Source of the DNA: Oscillospiraceae bacterium
Lineage (GTDB): Bacteria > Bacillota > Clostridia > Oscillospirales > Ruminococcaceae
Direction: 5' to 3'
DNA length: 5,678 nt
NCBI GenBank assembly: GCA_900768675.1
Contig: CAAGDT010000251.1
Location: 1-5,678, forward strand
Shown here piece by piece: positions 1 through 4,432 of the stretch. The notes below the pieces were generated by a model. That model was not told the DNA's origin. It did no database searches and was given only the letters and a program-made list of their open reading frames with translations. A program made the translations under genes and the position numbers. Position 1 is the first letter of the stretch. Each line of letters opens with the position of its first letter.

Positions 1-111
1 CTTCCTCTTGAGGAGGTATGCGCCATAGCGCATACCGACGGGTTCAAAAATCGTAGATTTTTGAACATACCCCCGGCAAGCGTGACGGTGCTTGACCCGT
101 TTGAAGCTTGA
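1..111 (+). CDS. Possible 3' end of an upstream gene (very tentative)
   Basis: Frame 1 is open from the window edge to a TGA at 109-111, giving 36 residues that end IPPASVTVLDPFEA. The other two + frames stop within the first 30 bases. The codons resemble those of the genes downstream, and endings like PPASVTVL occur in beta-sandwich C-termini of some secreted enzymes, so this could be the tail of a truncated gene. Against it, an open stretch this short is expected by chance fairly often, and the same bases form two perfect hairpins, which is unusual in coding DNA. I do not recognise a family and assign no function. Confidence 0.2.
   Translation, partial: LPLEEVCAIAHTDGFKNRRFLNIPPASVTVLDPFEA
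15..36. repeat. Perfect inverted repeat, 9-bp stem
   Basis: GGTATGCGC at 15-23 and GCGCATACC at 28-36 are exact reverse complements around the four-base loop CATA. No T-run follows, so it does not look like an intrinsic terminator on the + strand. It sits 5 bases from a second perfect hairpin, and the pair may be part of an intergenic palindromic element. Whether it recurs in the genome cannot be seen here. Confidence 0.6.
42..66. repeat. Perfect inverted repeat, 11-bp stem
   Basis: GTTCAAAAATC at 42-52 and GATTTTTGAAC at 56-66 are exact reverse complements around the loop GTA. The stem is A/T-rich and has no T-tract after it. Together with the hairpin at 15-36 it forms two back-to-back perfect palindromes in the first 66 bases. 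Possible roles are a dispersed repeat unit or a transcript-end structure of the gene lying left of the window. Confidence 0.6.
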
Positions 112-131
112 TTAAAGCTTTTGGCTTTTTT
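104..131 (+). terminator. Candidate intrinsic terminator of upstream transcription
   Basis: AAGCTT occurs at 104-109 and 115-120 and can pair across the loop GATTA. An alternative stem pairs AAAGC (114-118) with GCTTT (124-128) and runs directly into T126-T131. Either fold is short, but the combination of a stem and T-runs fits a weak rho-independent terminator for whatever gene ends to the left. It would also insulate the murA promoter candidate that begins at 139. Confidence 0.4.
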
Positions 132-138
132 GTTGCTT

Positions 139-168
139 TTGATACACGTTCGCAGTTTTTGCTGTAAT
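139..168 (+). promoter_or_regulatory. Candidate sigma-A promoter for murA-ftsQ
   Basis: TTGATA (139-144, one mismatch to TTGACA) and TGTAAT (163-168, one mismatch to TATAAT) are separated by 18 bases in a T-rich region. Transcription would begin near 175 and leave a leader of about 215 nucleotides before the murA ATG. A second possible -10, CATAAT at 353-358, lies much closer to murA but has no recognisable -35. Confidence 0.4.
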
Positions 169-215
169 ATTTATTTGAGATTATTGCTTTTGTTGTCTGC
201 TGTTTGCATTTGTGC

Positions 216-280
216 CCGCTTTGCGCGAAGCGGCTGAAAGTTTTTCGCGCAGCTTGCTGCGGTCCTTTCTTACAAAAAGG
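216..280 (+). other. Hairpin-rich murA leader with mutually exclusive stems
   Basis: CCGCTT (216-221) can pair with AAGCGG (228-233). A competing stem pairs TGCGCGAA (222-229) with TTCGCGCA (244-251). The two share bases 228-229 and cannot form together. CGCAG (248-252) with CTGCG (257-261) competes with the second stem in turn, and CCTTT (264-268) can pair with AAAGG (276-280). A T5 run at 241-245 follows the first hairpin by seven bases. The arrangement resembles an attenuator-like leader, but no known riboswitch class was recognised and no ligand can be named. Confidence 0.35.
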
Positions 281-300
281 CTGAAAAATCTTTTCTCTTT

Positions 301-343
301 TCTCTCTTATTCTCTAAAAATCTCCAAAATCTCACCAATTCTC
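301..343. repeat. TCTC motifs repeated about every 10 bp upstream of murA
   Basis: TCTC begins at 301, 311, 321, 330 and 340, each copy followed by an A/C/T-rich filler, inside a purine-poor tract running from about 290 to 350. The spacing is close to one DNA helical turn. It could be a protein-binding array, an RNA-binding array if transcribed, or simply the decay product of a simple-sequence repeat. Confidence 0.5.
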
Positions 344-389
344 CCTTTTCTGCATAATATAAGAAAAAATGCGGAAAGGGTGATATAGA

Positions 390-1652
390 ATGCCGGCTCA
401 TCAGAAGCTTGTAATACGGGGCGGCAGACGTATTGAGGGCGAGATACCGATACAGGGAGCAAAAAACAGCGCTTTGCCGCTTTTAGCGGCTTCGGTGCTT
501 TGCACGGGGCAGACTACGCTTTACAACTGCCCTAAATTAACCGACTGCGACGCTGCCTGCCGGATACTGACAGCGCTTGGATGCAGCTGTCGGCGGGAGG
601 GCGGCTCGGTAAGCGTGAATGCTTCTGCGCCTGCCTGCACCTCGGTTTCAGCGGGGCTTATGCGGGAAATGCGCTCCTCAATAATCTTTATGGGCGCACT
701 TTTAGGCAGGGCAGGACAGTGCAGACTATCCTTTCCCGGGGGCTGTGAAATAGGAGCAAGACCGATAGATTTCCATCTTGACGCTTTCAGAAAAATGGGA
801 GCGGATATAAAGGAAGAACACGGGTATCTGAATTGCAGGGCGGAAAAGCTTAAGGGAGCAAGAATTTCCTTTCCCGTGCCCTCGGTAGGGGCAACGGAAA
901 ACGTAATGCTTGCGGCGGTGCTTGCCGAGGGCGTTACGGAAATACATAACGCCGCCAGAGAGCCGGAAATAGCTGACCTTGTGGGGTTCCTTACCAAATG
1001 CGGCGCTAAAATAAGCGGAGCAGGAACGGGGACTATCTTCGTGGAGGGCGTAAAATCCCTTTCGGGCTGCGACTATACCGTTATGCCCGACAGAATTGCT
1101 GCGGCTACCTACCTTTGCTGCGGAGCTGTTACACGGGGAGAAATAATGCTGACCCGTGCCGATTATAAATCCCTTGAACCTGTTATATCCGTTCTGGAGC
1201 AGACGGGCTGCAGCGTTTACAGCTTCGGCAAGGACAGCGTTTACCTTAACGCACGAAAAACCCTGAAAGCCCCCTCTGTTATAAGAACAGCCCCGCACCC
1301 GGGCTTTCCTACCGACGCACAGCCCGCACTTATGGCGCTTTGCTCAACATTAAGCGGAATGACGGTCTTTGTTGAAACTATCTTCGAGAACCGCTACCGC
1401 CACGTCAGCGAGCTTACCCGCCTTGGGGCTAAAATAAGCGTTGAGGGCAGGGTTGCTGTTGTGGAGGGAGTAGAGCGGCTTTCGGGAGCTGAGCTTGAAG
1501 CAACCGACCTGAGAGGCGGAGCAGCCCTTGTTACAGCAGGACTTTTTGCCGAGGGAATAACAAAAATCGACAATGCAGGCTATATATACCGGGGCTACGA
1601 GGATATTGAGGGCAACTTAAGAAGCGTAGGAGCTGACATAAGAGCGGTCTGA
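390..1652 (+). CDS. murA: UDP-N-acetylglucosamine 1-carboxyvinyltransferase (MurA)
   Basis: MurA is the cytosolic enzyme that transfers enolpyruvate from phosphoenolpyruvate to the 3'-OH of UDP-GlcNAc, the first committed step of peptidoglycan precursor synthesis and the target of fosfomycin. The 420 residues match the usual length of about 420. Visible hallmarks are GAKNS with Lys25 and Asn26, Arg95 near the active site, the flexible loop PGGCEIGARP with catalytic Cys119 (the fosfomycin-reactive Cys rather than Asp), SVGATEN (165-171), DRIAAATY (234-241), GFPTD with Asp309, ENRYRHV (333-339), DLRGGAAL (373-380) and Arg401. All key residues are present, so it should be active. The ATG is preceded by an AAAGGGTGAT ribosome site (about 374-383). 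It precedes ftsQ by 75 bp and is likely co-transcribed. Many Firmicutes carry two MurA paralogs; which one this is cannot be decided from the window. Confidence 0.97.
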   Translation: MPAHQKLVIRGGRRIEGEIPIQGAKNSALPLLAASVLCTGQTTLYNCPKLTDCDAACRILTALGCSCRREGGSVSVNASAPACTSVSAGLMREMRSSIIFMGALLGRAGQCRLSFPGGCEIGARPIDFHLDAFRKMGADIKEEHGYLNCRAEKLKGARISFPVPSVGATENVMLAAVLAEGVTEIHNAAREPEIADLVGFLTKCGAKISGAGTGTIFVEGVKSLSGCDYTVMPDRIAAATYLCCGAVTRGEIMLTRADYKSLEPVISVLEQTGCSVYSFGKDSVYLNARKTLKAPSVIRTAPHPGFPTDAQPALMALCSTLSGMTVFVETIFENRYRHVSELTRLGAKISVEGRVAVVEGVERLSGAELEATDLRGGAALVTAGLFAEGITKIDNAGYIYRGYEDIEGNLRSVGADIRAV

Positions 1653-1727
1653 GCGCAGGATTTACTAAAATATATGCAATAAAGATGGGTGTTATGTTAC
1701 ACCGCCAAAAACGGAGGTTAGGCGTTA

Positions 1728-2840
1728 ATGCCGGATTTTCACAAGCTGAATAAAACAAAAACAACGGAAATGAGCAAGGAGGAGCTTAACCGCAGGCTCA
1801 GGGAGGAAGCAGGCAAATCTGCCGCAAGAGCAGAAAAGCTTGCAAGAACTTCTAAACCTGCGGGGAAGGCTGCTCCTGCACAAAAAAAGAAACAAAGAAA
1901 AATTTCCGAGGAAACAAGAAAACAGATGCCGCCACAGAGTCCTGCCCGAAAAAAACGGGAGGACGAGCTTAAAAGGCGGGAAAAGGAAGCGGAAAAGGCA
2001 AGAAAACGCCGCAGACGGGGTAACTACGTTATCTATTACGTTATGATTGGCGTGTTTGTGTTCCTTGTTTTCGCAATCCTGTCGGTTACAGTACTTTTTA
2101 ATGCAAACAAAATAGTTGTTGAGGGGGAGAGTATCTATACCGACGAGGAAATTATTGCCGCCAGCGGGCTTAAGGGCGACGAAAACCTTGTGCGGCTCAG
2201 CACAAGCGGTATCCCCGAAAAAATACTTGAACAGCTTGTAAGCCTTGATACGGCGGAGGTTATAAAGGAGTTTCCATACACCATAAAAATAAAGGTTACG
2301 CCCGCAGTTCCCATGGTAAACTTCTACTACGCAGGCAAGAACTACGTTATCTCACACGTCGGCAGAGTTATGCAGATTGACAGCAAAAAGGCAGACTGTA
2401 TGGAGGTCGTTGGCTATCAGCCCGGCGAAAGCGTTGAAATCGGCGACTATATAACCGCCGCAAACCCAAAGCAGGACGAGCTTATTTCCGAAATAAGCGC
2501 AGCTATCGAAAAGGCGGAGCTTCAGAACATCACAAAGCTTGACATAAGCGACACATTAAGCATTGTTCTTACCTACGAGGACAGAATTAAAATAACTATC
2601 GGCTCGGTTTTGCAGCTTGACGAAAAGCTTAAAATAGCAAAGGAACTGATTGAAAATCATATTGCAAAGGGCGAGAAGGTGTCGCTGGATATAACAAACA
2701 CAGAGCACGCAGTACAAAGACCCATTACCGAACAGCCGCAGAGAACCGTGGCTTCCGAAATACTGCCCGAAGACGGGGAAGAAACTACGCCCGAAGACGG
2801 CGGAGAAGACCCGCCGGAGGAGGAAAAGCCCGCCGAATAA
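1728..2840 (+). CDS. ftsQ: FtsQ/DivIB-type cell division protein with POTRA domain
   Basis: This is a predicted single-pass membrane protein of the divisome, called FtsQ in Gram-negatives and DivIB in Bacillus, which binds FtsB/DivIC and FtsL outside the membrane to control septal wall synthesis. The 370 residues read as follows: a long cytoplasmic N-terminus (1-98) dominated by Lys, Arg and Glu; a membrane helix (about 100-124) preceded by RKRRRRG, which fits a cytoplasmic N-terminus; a POTRA-like domain (about 125-195) with the family pattern ANKIVVEG then VIKEFPYTIKIKVTPAVP; a beta domain (about 196-325); and an acidic Pro/Glu/Asp/Thr tail (345-370). GGAGGT at 1713-1718 lies nine bases before the ATG and fixes the start. 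It lies downstream of murA as in other Gram-positive division clusters. The family call rests on architecture and POTRA residues; sequence is poorly conserved in this family. Confidence 0.88.
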   Translation: MPDFHKLNKTKTTEMSKEELNRRLREEAGKSAARAEKLARTSKPAGKAAPAQKKKQRKISEETRKQMPPQSPARKKREDELKRREKEAEKARKRRRRGNYVIYYVMIGVFVFLVFAILSVTVLFNANKIVVEGESIYTDEEIIAASGLKGDENLVRLSTSGIPEKILEQLVSLDTAEVIKEFPYTIKIKVTPAVPMVNFYYAGKNYVISHVGRVMQIDSKKADCMEVVGYQPGESVEIGDYITAANPKQDELISEISAAIEKAELQNITKLDISDTLSIVLTYEDRIKITIGSVLQLDEKLKIAKELIENHIAKGEKVSLDITNTEHAVQRPITEQPQRTVASEILPEDGEETTPEDGGEDPPEEEKPAE

Positions 2841-2844
2841 GCTT

Positions 2845-2907
2845 TTGTGGCAGTACTGCCTACAAGCGGGAAAGGTTTATAGAGGAAACTGCCTATAATG
2901 GGGCAGT
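2845..2907. promoter_or_regulatory. Clustered GGCAGT/ACTGCC inverted repeats upstream of ftsZ
   Basis: GGCAGTACTGCC (2849-2860) is a perfect 12-bp palindrome. It is flanked by TTGT (2845-2848) and ACAA (2862-2865), which extend the pairing with one bulged base. The same half-site returns as ACTGCC (2888-2893) and GGCAGT (2902-2907), an inverted pair enclosing TATAAT (2894-2899), which has no good -35. No T-run follows either structure, so a terminator for ftsQ is unlikely. The repeated half-sites could be operators of a dimeric regulator acting on ftsZ expression, or RNA hairpins in the ftsQ-ftsZ transcript. Confidence 0.4.
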
Positions 2908-2985
2908 AATTGCAGATGTACACAATATTTGGAAAAATCCACAAAAAAAAGCAGTCGGAAAATATTACTTTTTTTAAAAAAGGTA

Positions 2986-3014
2986 TTGAAATTTCCTGCA
3001 AAATCTGTTACAAT
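2986..3014 (+). promoter_or_regulatory. Strong sigma-A-type promoter for ftsZ
   Basis: TTGAAA (2986-2991) and TACAAT (3009-3014) each differ from consensus at one base and are separated by the ideal 17 bases. TG at 3006-3007 adds an extended -10 element. An A/T tract (2969-2981, T7 followed by A6) just upstream could act as an UP element. Transcription should begin near 3021, giving a leader of about 55 nucleotides before the GTG start of ftsZ. Confidence 0.8.
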
Positions 3015-3060
3015 TAATCTAAGTAGTTAAGCGGCATTTTTGGTCGCTGCAAAAAATAAC

Positions 3061-3066
3061 AGGAGG
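3061..3066 (+). promoter_or_regulatory. Ribosome binding site that fixes the ftsZ start
   Basis: A perfect AGGAGG lies nine bases before GTG 3076. The reading frame stays open upstream to a TTG at 3040, but using that codon would place this ribosome site inside the coding region, and no comparable site precedes the TTG. The GTG is therefore the start. Confidence 0.9.
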
Positions 3067-3075
3067 TATAATATC

Positions 3076-4290
3076 GTGGCAATTGAAATCGACGAGGAAG
3101 GCTTCGCAGTAGAAAGCGAGGAGCCGGAATTCGACCATCTTGATGAAAGTGCCGTTTATAATATTCAGATTAAAGTTTTCGGCGTCGGCGGCGGCGGCGG
3201 AAACGCAGTTGAGAACATGGCGAAAAAGGGCTTAAGAGATAAGAACTCCAAGGACGTCAGCGACGATGATGTGGATATTGAATTCGTAGCGGTAAATACA
3301 GATGTGGCTGCCCTTAAGAATAAGGACAAGACCCTTATCCGCCGTGTGCAGATAGGCAGAAAGTGCGCTAAGGGCAGAGGCGCAGGCGGACGCTCCGAGG
3401 TAGGCGCAGAGGCTGCAAGAGAAGACAGAGAAGAAATCGAAAAGTACTTAAAGGGCGCTTCCCTTGTGTTCATTTCCGCAGGTATGGGCGGCGGCACTGG
3501 TACAGGCGCAGCTCCCGTTATCGCTGAAATCGCTCAGGAAATGGGAATACTTACAATAGGCGTTGTTACAAAGCCCTTCGAGTTCGAGCGTGAGCAGAAG
3601 ATGAATCAGGCTATGAAGGGTATCGACGAAATGCGTAAGCACGTTGACGCTCTCGTTATCATTCCTAACCAGCGCCTTTTACAGCTCAACGAGAAGGCGC
3701 TCACCTTCCAGCAGGCTTTCGTTATGGTTGACGACGTTCTTCACCGTTCGGTAAAGATAGTTTCCGATATGATTAACAAGACTGCCGTAGTAAACGTTGA
3801 CTTCTCCGACTTATGCACAATCATAAGAAACGCAGGAGACGCACATATTGCGGTTGGTACAGGTACAGGCGACAAGAAGGTTGAGGACGCTGTTCTTCAG
3901 GTTGTAAACAGCCCGCTGCTTGAAACCTCTATCAAGAACGCAGGCAGACTTCTCGTATACATCACCCTTTCTCAGGACGCACTTATGACCGACGTTGACG
4001 AGGCAATGCACGCAATCACAAAGGCTTGCGATGCTGACGCTGAAATCATCATCGGTGCAAACTACGGTCCTGCGGATATGAAGGATTCAATCACAATTTC
4101 CGTTATAGCAACCTGCTTCAAGGAGAATGTTGCTTCTGAAGCCGCTCCCAGCGTTGCAGAGGAAATTATCAACAGCTCAGCAGGAGCCGGCGGAAACGAC
4201 TTTGCAAAGTTCATTTCCTCCAGAAACAACGACAGCATGGGCGATGACGCATACAGCGACCTTGAAAGCCTGTTCAAGCACAGAAACTAA
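3076..4290 (+). CDS. ftsZ: Cell division protein FtsZ, divergent form
   Basis: FtsZ is the tubulin-like GTPase that polymerises at mid-cell and recruits the division machinery. Starting at GTG the protein has 404 residues. Diagnostic parts are the G-loop GVGGGGGNAVENM (37-49), AVNTD (72-76), the tubulin signature GMGGGTGTG (136-144), TKPFEFE (165-171) and the T7 catalytic loop NVDFSD with Asn240, Asp242 and Asp245. GTP binding and hydrolysis should be intact. Unusual points are an acidic N-terminal extension (about 1-28), roughly 12 extra residues after helix H1 (54-67), Arg106-Ser107 where Asn-Pro is normal in the T3 loop, a short linker, and a C-terminus ending DLESLFKHRN in place of the usual IPxFLR-like peptide. 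No ftsA precedes it. It has its own promoter and terminator. Lysine is AAG in 25 of 27 codons (5 of 16 in murA), which fits high expression. A paralog of the main FtsZ cannot be excluded. Confidence 0.95.
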   Translation: MAIEIDEEGFAVESEEPEFDHLDESAVYNIQIKVFGVGGGGGNAVENMAKKGLRDKNSKDVSDDDVDIEFVAVNTDVAALKNKDKTLIRRVQIGRKCAKGRGAGGRSEVGAEAAREDREEIEKYLKGASLVFISAGMGGGTGTGAAPVIAEIAQEMGILTIGVVTKPFEFEREQKMNQAMKGIDEMRKHVDALVIIPNQRLLQLNEKALTFQQAFVMVDDVLHRSVKIVSDMINKTAVVNVDFSDLCTIIRNAGDAHIAVGTGTGDKKVEDAVLQVVNSPLLETSIKNAGRLLVYITLSQDALMTDVDEAMHAITKACDADAEIIIGANYGPADMKDSITISVIATCFKENVASEAAPSVAEEIINSSAGAGGNDFAKFISSRNNDSMGDDAYSDLESLFKHRN

Positions 4291-4300
4291 TCAGAAAACC

Positions 4301-4345
4301 AAATCCCCGAAGCGAAAAGCTTTGGGGATTTTTGCGTTCTTTTTT
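4301..4345 (+). terminator. Intrinsic terminator of ftsZ
   Basis: AAATCCCCGAAGC (4301-4313) pairs with GCTTTGGGGATTT (4319-4331), a 13-bp stem with one G-T wobble, around the loop GAAAA. It is followed directly by T-rich sequence, with a second T-run at 4340-4345. It begins 10 bases after the ftsZ stop and should separate ftsZ from the deacetylase. Confidence 0.9.
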
Positions 4346-4366
4346 CGCCGATAATTTGCCTGCTTG

Positions 4367-4395
4367 TCATTTTTTCTTTGCCAAATGCATATAAT
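4367..4395 (+). promoter_or_regulatory. Promoter of the deacetylase gene, possibly sigma-E-like
   Basis: TATAAT at 4390-4395 is a perfect sigma-A -10, but the best -35 (TTGTCA, 4364-4369) is 20 bases away, longer than normal. Read differently, TCATTTT (4367-4373), 14 bases, then CATATAAT (4388-4395) is close to the sporulation sigma-E pattern known from Bacillus (about TCATATT, 13-14 bases, CATACAAT). A PdaB-like gene would suit mother-cell control, but the choice between the two readings is inference. Confidence 0.5.
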
Positions 4396-4432
4396 CCACT
4401 AAAACAAAACAATCGGGAAAGGGATTGATTTT

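Noticed and set aside
353..358. CATAAT as the -10 of a promoter close to murA
   Set aside because: No recognisable -35 lies 16-19 bases upstream, and the extended -10 TG is one base out of register. The candidate at 139-168 fits better.
212..388. Open frame from GTG 212 to TAG 386-388, 58 codons, ending just before the murA ATG
   Set aside because: No ribosome site precedes the GTG, and the composition (Ser/Leu/Phe/Lys) simply reflects the C/T-rich tract. It could only be revived as a leader peptide by conservation in relatives.
726..1298. Minus-strand open frames within murA, including 521-997 and 726-1298
   Set aside because: They lie opposite a full-length MurA with all catalytic residues, lack recognisable domains, and are antisense shadows.
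1688..1703. GGTGT/ACACC hairpin between murA and ftsQ
   Set aside because: The stem is only five base pairs with a six-base loop and no T-run, too weak to call a terminator or regulator.
3040..3042. TTG as the ftsZ start
   Set aside because: It would place the AGGAGG ribosome site inside the coding sequence and has no comparable site of its own.
4127..4354. Plus-strand 75-codon frame overlapping the end of ftsZ
   Set aside because: It is out of frame with ftsZ and runs through the intrinsic terminator. Its sequence is a frame-shifted reading of FtsZ and the stem-loop.
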